Shown here: positions 1 through 6,666 of the stretch, piece by piece
Position numbering within the stretch: the first letter of the stretch is position 1
Layout of the letters: each line of letters opens with the position of its first letter
NCBI GenBank assembly: GCA_006226685.1
Contig: SBGG01000029.1
Coordinates: forward strand, 62,001 to 126,000
DNA length: 64,000 nt
Direction of reading: 5' to 3'
Origin: Sphingomonadales bacterium
Lineage (GTDB): Bacteria > Pseudomonadota > Alphaproteobacteria > Sphingomonadales > Sphingomonadaceae
The notes under the pieces: model-generated
What the model saw: the letters and a program-made list of their open reading frames with translations, nothing else
Database searches by the model: none
What the model was told of the DNA's origin: nothing
Program-made: the position numbers and the translations under genes

Positions 1-373
1 CTTGGCTGAGGCGCTGAGCCATGACCTCGCGCTCGGCTGCCATCGCTTCCTTGCCCTGATCGAGCGCAGCACGGGCGCGGCTATCCATGGCTGGCGAAGA
101 AACCCGGCCACGAAGTCCGTCGAATGCGCGGCGGCGGGTTTCCGACGACGGCGTGGGGAGGGTGGTCGGCCCGCGCGTTTCGGCTTCTTGTCGACGCTCC
201 GCAGTTGCTCGTTCCAGGCGATCGAGTGCAGCATCGCCTTCGGCCGCGACGCTGTCCCGCACATTTGCCTGTGGTCGGCTCTCCTGCTCCAGCGCGGCCG
301 TCGACGTGACCATCAGCGTTGCTAACGCGAGCGAGACGCGCGCGTTACTTGCCGATAACCTGCATATAGGCAT
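1..373 (-). CDS. Probable TrbC-like conjugal transfer protein, N-terminal part (partial)
   Basis: An open frame runs from an ATG at 373 off the left edge of the window. The first ~26 residues look like an export signal (polar start, then a Leu/Ala/Thr-rich core). They are followed by an Ala/Arg/Glu-rich, probably helical segment. The start overlaps the end of the upstream TraN-like gene by 29 bases, in keeping with the tight operon. In F-type systems TrbC, a periplasmic pilus-assembly protein, sits next to TraU and TraN, so TrbC is the best guess from position. The C-terminal half that would prove it is missing. TraF is an alternative. Confidence 0.45.
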   Translation of the reverse strand, partial: MPICRLSASNARVSLALATLMVTSTAALEQESRPQANVRDSVAAEGDAALDRLERATAERRQEAETRGPTTLPTPSSETRRRAFDGLRGRVSSPAMDSRARAALDQGKEAMAAEREVMAQRLSQ

Positions 374-1445
374 CGATCTTGTCCTTCATGTCTACTTGAA
401 TGTCGGCCTGGGCGCGGGCCTCGATTTCGGAATAATATTCCGAAAGGTCCATTTTGGAGAAATCCAGCGCCTGGAACTCTTCCGGGGTGAAGCCGCGGCA
501 ATAAGGCTGCTTGGGCGTGCCCCAGCCGAGCCCGTTGAAGCTCTTGAGCTGCGGGCGGCCCTGTTCCTGGATGATGCGGCCGAGCTTGGTGTTGAAGCAG
601 CAATGGCCGCGGGCCTTCTGGACGCAAATGCCAAGGATCTTCGAGGAGCAATAGCTGCCGACCTCGTGGCACATGCCCGAGCCGCGCAGCATGCCCACTT
701 CCATGTCCTGCTGGTCACAGCCGCTCAGGAGGAAATCCATCATGAAGTTGATGGCGAGGCTGATCGCGATCGAGGTCGGATCGATGCCGACGATAATCGC
801 GTTGGCGCCCGCGCTCGCAGCCTGGCCGGCGGTCGCGCCCGCCCGGAATGCGCCGTAGGCGGCCTTCATTCCGGTGAACACGCCCTTGGCGACCGCGATC
901 TTGGTGCCGATCGACGAGACCGAGCCGCCCATGCCGTCCTTGACGATCTTGCCCTTGTCCTTGCAGCAATTGGAGAAAGTGGTGCGCAGGCCCGCGGGAC
1001 GGCAGCGCGCGGCGCGCCCCGAGAAGATCTCGATATTGCCGAGGCAGGCGCCGTCCGCATCGACCGCGCCGTCTGCCGGAACGCCGGGATCATCGGGGGG
1101 CGGTTCGTCCTCGATCGGCGTGACGGCAAGATCCGTGCAGACGTTGGGCGAGCAAGCCGGACCGCCATCCTGCGGCAGACAGGCGAACTGTGTGCCCAGC
1201 GGGCAGCTAAAGGCGCCGTCCTGTTCCTGGACGCAGGACACTTTCTGCAGCGGGCATTGATACTGGCCGAGCGAAGTGATCTCGCACGCTGCGGTTTCGC
1301 CGGGACCGTCGGCATCACCGTTTCCGTCGAGATCGGCTGCGCAAAGCTGCTGAGCTTGGGCTGGGACAGAGCTGATTGCGGCAAAGGCGAGCAGCGCCAA
1401 TGCGGCGAACAGGAAGTGGGATAGCGAGGATATGAACGGGCGCAT
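345..1445 (-). CDS. traN: TraN-like mating-pair stabilisation protein, C-terminal domain ORF
   Basis: This 366-residue exported protein starts at the ATG at 1445, which shares one base with the stop of the preceding gene (TGATG), and has a clear signal peptide of about 32 residues ending near AQAQ. It is cysteine-rich. The C-terminal stretch with IIQEQGRPQL, a GWGTPK segment, CRGFTPEEFQALDFSKMDLS and adjacent paired cysteines (CCF) matches the conserved end of F-type TraN, an outer-membrane protein that stabilises donor-recipient contact. In F one polypeptide carries both halves. Here the N-terminal half is a separate upstream gene, so both products probably assemble through disulfides in the periplasm or outer membrane. 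Family assignment is firm; the split is seen directly. Confidence 0.75.
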   Translation of the reverse strand: MRPFISSLSHFLFAALALLAFAAISSVPAQAQQLCAADLDGNGDADGPGETAACEITSLGQYQCPLQKVSCVQEQDGAFSCPLGTQFACLPQDGGPACSPNVCTDLAVTPIEDEPPPDDPGVPADGAVDADGACLGNIEIFSGRAARCRPAGLRTTFSNCCKDKGKIVKDGMGGSVSSIGTKIAVAKGVFTGMKAAYGAFRAGATAGQAASAGANAIIVGIDPTSIAISLAINFMMDFLLSGCDQQDMEVGMLRGSGMCHEVGSYCSSKILGICVQKARGHCCFNTKLGRIIQEQGRPQLKSFNGLGWGTPKQPYCRGFTPEEFQALDFSKMDLSEYYSEIEARAQADIQVDMKDKIDAYMQVIGK

Positions 1446-3391
1446 CAGCGGGACTCCGATGTGCAGATCATGTCCGCGCCCCCGAGCCGTACGGTCTGCA
1501 TCATCACCACGGCTTCCGGAAAATCGTCGAGGCACCCACAGGCTGAAACAAGCTCTTCACCGTCGCCCAACGGGCAGACGTTACCTCCGGAGCTGTCGGT
1601 TGTGCAGGCGTGATAGAATGTGTCCCAGCCTGTCGGCGCATTTTGCTTTGCGCCAATTAACCCATCCACGGCGGCGGCAGTGTTCGCCTTGGGCGCGCGG
1701 GTCCTGCAGATTGGCTCACAGGTTGGAACCGTCCCCCGGGCGGGCAGATTGAAGGCGCGGGAAGATGTTGAGTAGCTGCCGTCGTCGGCCTTTACCCGGT
1801 CTGCCAACAGCGTCTCGGTCGAATGGTCGATAATATAGGCGCCGCGGCTCAGGTCCGGTTCCGGCAGCGATCCTGTATCGACGATACAGCGATAGCGACG
1901 ATCTCGCTCGAACCACGGCCGCGCCAGGCTGATCTTGCAGGCGCCACTCTCGAACAGGCGGGTTTGCGGCAGCGGGGTTAGCCCGGTGCCGACACCATTG
2001 CGGAAGGTCTGGACGCCATCGACATTCTCGTCGTGAAGCTGACAATTGGCGTCGGCGGAATAGCCGGCGCACAGATCGACGAGCTTCTCGGTAGGATTGC
2101 AGCTCAGATCCAGCGTAGCGTCGATCCGCGCCGACACCTCGCCTTCGCCGCCGACCGCGACCCGCACCCATATCTCGTGCGAGCCTTTCGTCAGATAGGG
2201 CTTCAGGTCGAGATTGGGATAGCCATACCAGGTCCGTCCGCGTTCGCATTTGCCAGGCGGAAGTCCGGTTCCGGTCCAGCCTCCCGGATCGGACAATACC
2301 AGCGCGCCATCGATGCGGACTTGAATCCAGTCGTCGAACAGATATTGCGACAGCTGCGCCGAGATGAGGCGAGCGGGATCGCCGACATTCAGGGTCATCC
2401 TGAAATCGTAGATCCGGCAGCTTCCACCGCTCAGGCTGTCGTCGCGCGGCGAGCCCAGCAGGAATGAACGTGTGTCGGGCGTATAGGCGTAGGTCGCGTA
2501 GCCACCCGCGGTGCGCGTAATGATGTCGTCCGGCGTAACCGCCTCAAGCTTCACCTCACGTCGGATTGTGCAGGCGCGGATCTGCTCGGCCTTGCCAATC
2601 CCTGCGGGCGACCCCTGCAGTGCCTGAAAGATGCTGTTCGACGCAGCTACACTCGCGGCATCGCCCTGGATCGCCGCCGGACTGGAGCGGTAGCCGGTCT
2701 GCGGCAAGGACGGGCTGGCTGAACAAGCGGTGCTTTGCACACCTGTATAGCGAATGACCGGGCCGTCGATGACGGCTTGTGCCACCCCAATCCGAGGATC
2801 GGCGGTTGTGAGCGCACCGATGACGCCGCCGCCCAGGTCTTTGAGCGCCGAGGCCATATTGCCCCAAACAAGATTGCTTCCGCAGCTATTGTTGACACAG
2901 TAGCAGCCTGCGAGATCGGTCAGATCTACTTCCGTGAGCTTGAGATCGCCGCCGGCGGACACGTCCCACTTATAGGTGTGGCACTGATTCCACGTGCCGG
3001 GCTGGCAAGCGATCACGCCATTGGCGCAAATGCCGGAAACCGGCATCGGCAGCGTGAGCGTCTGATCGACCGTCCCATCAATGTCCTTGTCGCGCGATAT
3101 ACGCAGCGTGCCGATGTCGCCGGTCGGTGACGGTTGGGCCAGCAACTCGATCAACGTCGCCGATTTTTGACAGGCGATGTTCGGATTGAAAGTCTGGCTG
3201 TTGTCGACTGTGGAAATGGTTTGTCCGGCAAGACCGGGCGTCACATAATTCTGCTGGAGTGTGTCGCTGTCGGAGGTCTTAGCACGCGAAGCCTCGGCTG
3301 CGGCTCGCGCGCGCTCCTCAACGGTCTGCGCGAATGCAGGGAAGGGCAGCAAAAACGCCGCAGTCAGCAGGAGCAGGCCTCGCCCGGTCAT
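1445..3391 (-). CDS. traN: TraN-like protein, N-terminal part (large cysteine-rich exported protein)
   Basis: This 648-residue protein has a typical signal peptide (residues 1-21, ending FPAFAQ). It overlaps the upstream small gene by ATGA and the downstream TraN C-terminal ORF by one base. The first third holds a Cys-rich WNQCHTY/CYCVNNSCG region like the N-terminal part of F-type TraN. The C-terminal 100 residues are again Cys-rich (PTCEPICRTRAP, SACGCLDD). Cysteine richness fits the disulfide isomerase encoded at the head of the operon. The likely role is mating-pair stabilisation with the following ORF. The middle region (about 300-500) resembles nothing I recognise. Confidence 0.65.
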   Translation of the reverse strand: MTGRGLLLLTAAFLLPFPAFAQTVEERARAAAEASRAKTSDSDTLQQNYVTPGLAGQTISTVDNSQTFNPNIACQKSATLIELLAQPSPTGDIGTLRISRDKDIDGTVDQTLTLPMPVSGICANGVIACQPGTWNQCHTYKWDVSAGGDLKLTEVDLTDLAGCYCVNNSCGSNLVWGNMASALKDLGGGVIGALTTADPRIGVAQAVIDGPVIRYTGVQSTACSASPSLPQTGYRSSPAAIQGDAASVAASNSIFQALQGSPAGIGKAEQIRACTIRREVKLEAVTPDDIITRTAGGYATYAYTPDTRSFLLGSPRDDSLSGGSCRIYDFRMTLNVGDPARLISAQLSQYLFDDWIQVRIDGALVLSDPGGWTGTGLPPGKCERGRTWYGYPNLDLKPYLTKGSHEIWVRVAVGGEGEVSARIDATLDLSCNPTEKLVDLCAGYSADANCQLHDENVDGVQTFRNGVGTGLTPLPQTRLFESGACKISLARPWFERDRRYRCIVDTGSLPEPDLSRGAYIIDHSTETLLADRVKADDGSYSTSSRAFNLPARGTVPTCEPICRTRAPKANTAAAVDGLIGAKQNAPTGWDTFYHACTTDSSGGNVCPLGDGEELVSACGCLDDFPEAVVMMQTVRLGGADMICTSESR

Positions 3392-3717
3392 GATGACCTC
3401 GCCTTCGTGCTGCGCGAGCCATAGGCGAAGCGGAACACGTCTCCCGCCCGGAACGCGGTGGATCCGGGCGAGAGTATCTGAAACACAGCCTGGCCCTCAA
3501 AAATGGTCAGCGCGGCCGCTACCGGAATCGCGACGGGAGGGGGTGCCGCCGGCCCCGATAGGGGGCTATCGGCCGCGCTGACCGAGGGTGGAGCGGCGAC
3601 GGCAGGGGCAGCCGCCGCCACTCGAGCCGCGCGTCCACCAACGGTGGGGAGCAATCCGTGACGAGCGGACCGGCCGCCCGCGCGAGACGCGCGGTTTGGG
3701 GGGAGCGATCCGTTCAT
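3388..3717 (-). CDS. Small Pro/Ala-rich conserved conjugation-operon protein of unknown function
   Basis: This 109-residue protein is bounded by ATGA overlaps with TraU upstream and TraN downstream, so it is translated as part of the operon. The N-terminal third is Arg/Gly-rich and lacks a convincing signal peptide. An Ala/Pro/Val-rich stretch follows (about residues 30-70). The C-terminal 40 residues, including LTIFEGQAVFQIL and FRAGDVFRFAYG, look like a compact beta structure. F plasmid has trbC at this position, but this protein lacks the TrbC length and export signal. I do not recognise the family. Confidence 0.55.
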   Translation of the reverse strand: MNGSLPPNRASRAGGRSARHGLLPTVGGRAARVAAAAPAVAAPPSVSAADSPLSGPAAPPPVAIPVAAALTIFEGQAVFQILSPGSTAFRAGDVFRFAYGSRSTKARSS

Positions 3718-4730
3718 GGGGTTGATACCCCCGCGCAGCAGATCGCCTTTTCGAAGAGCATGAATTGTGCGTTGTCTTTGCCGGGCGCGTGCTTGCCGCT
3801 TGTCCAGAGCGCGCCGGGCCGCCCGATATTGACGCACTTGCCGCCCTTGACCGGCTCCATGATCTGGAGCTTGTAGCGGCTCTTGGTCCAGATCGGCTGC
3901 GGCTTGAACGAGCAGCCGTCTTCCGAATGGATGGTGAGCGCGCCAAGGCGCCCCATCATGAAAGTCGAACGCGCGGCAAGGCCCGCCCAGGCTTCAACCC
4001 GATCACCCATGTGAATGTCCCCGGCAATCGGATAGGTCGCGCCCCAACTTCCCATGCACCAGAACAACGGGTCGATGGTCTTGCCGGCTGCCGCTGCCGC
4101 GCTGTCCGCCATGCAGGCAAGACCCGCAGCGGGATTGCCGAACAAAATGCCCTCGGGCTGGATGATCGCGCCCAATGTCCCCGACTGCCAGGTCGGCAGC
4201 ACCTCGGTGATCATCGCGACGTCGAACCCGTCATCTTCGATGCAGGGTAAGTCGGTGAACATGTCGAGCATTTTCCAGACCGGCGAGATATAGTAGTGGG
4301 CCTGAGCGAAAAGCTTGGTCGTGTTGGTGCCGTCCGAGATCGACGATTGGCTGCCCTGGAGCTTGCCGCCGGTCGGCAGGAGATCAACGCCAAGCGCCAT
4401 CATGCAGCCCGGCTCGGTCACAACATCGATCATCCGGTTGGGCGACCAGAAGCTGACCTTGACGCCGAACCAGAAAGTCGCACCCTTGCGACAGGCACAC
4501 AAAGGCTTCGATGCGGATTGTGCGTCGAGTTCCTTGTCGAGCTTATCGAAGCTGCCCACGCGAACGCCGCCGATGGTAATCGGGAAGATGCAGTTCCAGC
4601 GAACCTTCGTGATCGGGTTAAACACCGTGCCCGTCGGGCATTTCGATGCGTGTGCAGGCGCGGCGGGAACCAGGAAGCTCGCGAGGATCGCGGCGGCGCC
4701 TGCGCGCAATTTTGATGCGAGGCGGGTCAT
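3714..4730 (-). CDS. traU: Conjugal transfer pilus assembly protein TraU
   Basis: This 338-residue periplasmic protein begins at the ATG at 4730, overlapping the traW stop by four bases. Residues 1-25 form a signal peptide ending APAHA. The mature part carries the TraU pattern: CPTGTVFNPITKVRWNCIFP near the start, a CACRKG motif, SFWSPNRMIDVV, PGCMMALG and conserved cysteines towards the C-terminus (WCMGSWG, KAICCAG). The length is close to that of F TraU (330). In F-type systems TraU works with TraW and TrbC in pilus extension and DNA transfer. A longer upstream frame exists but reads through traW and has no signal peptide. Confidence 0.92.
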   Translation of the reverse strand: MTRLASKLRAGAAAILASFLVPAAPAHASKCPTGTVFNPITKVRWNCIFPITIGGVRVGSFDKLDKELDAQSASKPLCACRKGATFWFGVKVSFWSPNRMIDVVTEPGCMMALGVDLLPTGGKLQGSQSSISDGTNTTKLFAQAHYYISPVWKMLDMFTDLPCIEDDGFDVAMITEVLPTWQSGTLGAIIQPEGILFGNPAAGLACMADSAAAAAGKTIDPLFWCMGSWGATYPIAGDIHMGDRVEAWAGLAARSTFMMGRLGALTIHSEDGCSFKPQPIWTKSRYKLQIMEPVKGGKCVNIGRPGALWTSGKHAPGKDNAQFMLFEKAICCAGVSTP

Positions 4731-5386
4731 GGCTTGCGTCCTCCCTTCCGTTCGAGGCGAACCTCGGTCAGTTCGAACTTCTGGCCGGACTGGCGCACGA
4801 TGACCGGGGCGACGGTGAGACCGAGCCGCTCCTTCACCCGCTCTTCGAGAATGAAGAGCGCGCGGCCGTGCTTCTCGCCGAGCGAGAGCGCATCGTCCTT
4901 GGCGTCGCCGTCGGCAGTCAGGATGATCCAGTCGGTGAGTGCCGCCGTCTTCAGCGCCCAGCCAAGATCGCGCGGATGGACAATGATCAGGCGCTGCGGA
5001 AGCGACACGTAGGTCAGCGGGTTGAAGGTGAAGCCCTTGGGGTAGAGCAGCTTGCCGTCCGGCAGGCGGATTTCCTGGTCGAGCGTGTAGAACGGGACGA
5101 CGCTGCGGACGCGGTCCTTCTCGGCGACGCCCAGAGGGGCCGCTTTGAGCGCGCTCCACTGCGATCGCGGCCCGAAGCGCGGCGCGATGTCGGCGGGCTG
5201 CTTTGCGGCCGCGGCCTCGATCTCGGCCATTGCATCGGGTTCGGCGATCGGCCAGGTGCGCCCGATTGTCGAGGTCTCGGCGCGCGCCGAACCGGCCAGG
5301 ATCATCGCGCCGACGATCATCGCGCCGATCAGCGCCGACTGGATCGCGACCACATGCCAGCCCTGCGGGTAACCTTCATCGTCCAC
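4727..5386 (-). CDS. traW: Type-F conjugative pilus assembly protein TraW
   Basis: The 219-residue product is read from a GTG at 5386, which has a GGAGGGAGC ribosome binding site 6 bases upstream. This start yields a signal peptide whose hydrophobic core ends GSARA at about residue 36. A second GTG at 5353 is possible but lacks as good a site. The mature protein shows the TraW hallmarks GRTWPIAEPD just after the signal, RLPDGKLLYPKGFTFNPL in the middle and a WIILTADGD segment. TraW is a periplasmic partner of TraU and TrbC in F-type pilus assembly. The gene overlaps traU by ATGA. Confidence 0.9.
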   Translation of the reverse strand: MDDEGYPQGWHVVAIQSALIGAMIVGAMILAGSARAETSTIGRTWPIAEPDAMAEIEAAAAKQPADIAPRFGPRSQWSALKAAPLGVAEKDRVRSVVPFYTLDQEIRLPDGKLLYPKGFTFNPLTYVSLPQRLIIVHPRDLGWALKTAALTDWIILTADGDAKDDALSLGEKHGRALFILEERVKERLGLTVAPVIVRQSGQKFELTEVRLERKGGRKP

Positions 5387-5612
5387 GGCGGCGCTCCCTC
5401 CAGCTTGGCGGTGGATTGCGGCTCTCGCCCCGGACGGCGCAGCCGAGGCCCGCCGTGCCGACGAGAAGCGCGAGCCAGATGAGCGGGCGGGTGCCGTCGA
5501 GGTCCGCACCCGACCAGATCAGAAGGAATGCCTGGACGAGGAGGATCAGATGCGTTCCGACCAGCAGGCGGATCGACGACTGGCAGGGCGCGGCAGAGAA
5601 GATGCCGTTCAT
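5376..5612 (-). CDS. Small two-helix membrane protein of the conjugation operon
   Basis: A 78-residue protein starts at 5612, overlapping the upstream gene by ATGA, and overlaps the start of traW by 11 bases. By eye it has two membrane segments (about residues 13-34 and 42-58) joined by a short GADLDGTRP loop, and an Arg-rich cytoplasmic tail. It occupies the slot where F carries trbI but is shorter and differently built. It shares the charged-flank plus helical-hairpin design of the two genes before it. I do not recognise a named family. Confidence 0.55.
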   Translation of the reverse strand: MNGIFSAAPCQSSIRLLVGTHLILLVQAFLLIWSGADLDGTRPLIWLALLVGTAGLGCAVRGESRNPPPSWRERRRGR

Positions 5613-6349
5613 CGCCGCCTCCACCAGCGGCCAAGACGTCCAAGGTTCGTGCTGATCAGGTCGGCAGCAAGGACGAACAGGCCGCCGCCGACAAGGCAAA
5701 GCATGGCGACCGCCACACTATCTTCAATCAGGGTGAGCCATGGTGTGCCGCGCGCGATCTGCACGCAGACGAAGGCGATGACGATGATCGCGCTCTGAAC
5801 GGCAAGCCATCGCGCACGCCAGAAGAAGGCTTCCAACTCCCGGTGATGAGCAATGATTTCCTCGACGGCGGCGTCGATGGTCTCCGGGCGGCTTGCGTCG
5901 ACCCATGCGGGTAGCCGTAGGTGCGTGGGCTTATCCTCGACTGGCCATAGCCATTCTGCCGCGCGCCACGCCTGGCGCTGCGCCGCCTGAAGTGCTGACC
6001 TGGGGCTTTCTCGCACCGCGAGCAAGCCGATGGAGGCGATCGCGCCCAGCAACGCGCATAGGCCGAGCAACAGCGCGGCTGCGGCTGGGGAAAGTCCCGA
6101 CCAGGCGAGCAGGAGATAGCCAACCACAACGAAGCCAGCTTCGGCGCTTACAATGAGGATCATGCGGCGGCGCCAGCGGGCGCGCTCATCGAAGAAGATC
6201 ATCTCCTGGCCGTCGCGGACCGTCTCCAAGAGGTGGATGCGATCGCGCATTTCCCACTGGGTACGGACCAGATAGTCGTGGAGCGTTTCGCCCGGCCGCC
6301 GCGCACTGGGGGCGAAGCGCCCGTTAGAAGGGAATATACGCTGGCTCAT
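5609..6349 (-). CDS. Four-helix membrane protein of the conjugation operon, unknown function
   Basis: This 246-residue protein starts at the ATG at 6349, which overlaps the upstream stop as ATGA. It looks like two copies of one plan. Each is a charged helix ending in Trp/Arg (ERARWRRRM; FWRARWL) followed by a hydrophobic hairpin, at about residues 63-110 and 180-230. A soluble domain of ~60 residues containing LRLPAWVDAS lies between the hairpins, and the tail is WWRRR. Its position inside the tra operon implies an inner-membrane role in the secretion machine, but none of the classical F proteins looks like it. Confidence 0.6.
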   Translation of the reverse strand: MSQRIFPSNGRFAPSARRPGETLHDYLVRTQWEMRDRIHLLETVRDGQEMIFFDERARWRRRMILIVSAEAGFVVVGYLLLAWSGLSPAAAALLLGLCALLGAIASIGLLAVRESPRSALQAAQRQAWRAAEWLWPVEDKPTHLRLPAWVDASRPETIDAAVEEIIAHHRELEAFFWRARWLAVQSAIIVIAFVCVQIARGTPWLTLIEDSVAVAMLCLVGGGLFVLAADLISTNLGRLGRWWRRR

Positions 6350-6666
6350 GTCCGCCTCCGGGACCATGCCAACAGCCGGCTCGCAGCGCCGGTGAGACCG
6401 ATCAGCATCAGGCCGGTGAGGAAGCAGCCAGCGCCGACAATGCCGGCACCGCGCAGCACGTCTTCCGCTGGCAGTTCGAGCATAAACCCGGCAGCCAGGA
6501 TCAGCGATGCCATCATCACGGATTCGATGACGATCAGGCGGAAACGCCAGCGCATCGCATTGGCCTCCGCACGCTCGGCCACGCGCGCTTCGATGACTGC
6601 TTCCAGTTCATCGTCGGGCGCGAGTTCGAGGGCTAGTTGATCGGGATAGGGCTTGCGGGTCAGCAT
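6346..6666 (-). CDS. Small membrane protein of the conjugation operon, follows traC
   Basis: The 106-residue product starts at 6666 and overlaps the end of traC by 7 bases. Residues 1-40 are soluble and acidic-helical (ELAPDDELEAVIEARVAERA). Two membrane helices follow (about 44-64 and 72-95), then an Arg-rich tail. The architecture repeats that of the next two genes. F has trbI here, whose product is an inner-membrane protein of similar size, so a functional analogue is possible but not shown. Confidence 0.55.
   Translation of the reverse strand: MLTRKPYPDQLALELAPDDELEAVIEARVAERAEANAMRWRFRLIVIESVMMASLILAAGFMLELPAEDVLRGAGIVGAGCFLTGLMLIGLTGAASRLLAWSRRRT

Noticed and set aside
87-1424. Long plus-strand frame over the TraN C-terminal gene
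   Set aside because: It has no domain, signal or ribosome site, and the opposite strand shows the conserved TraN end.
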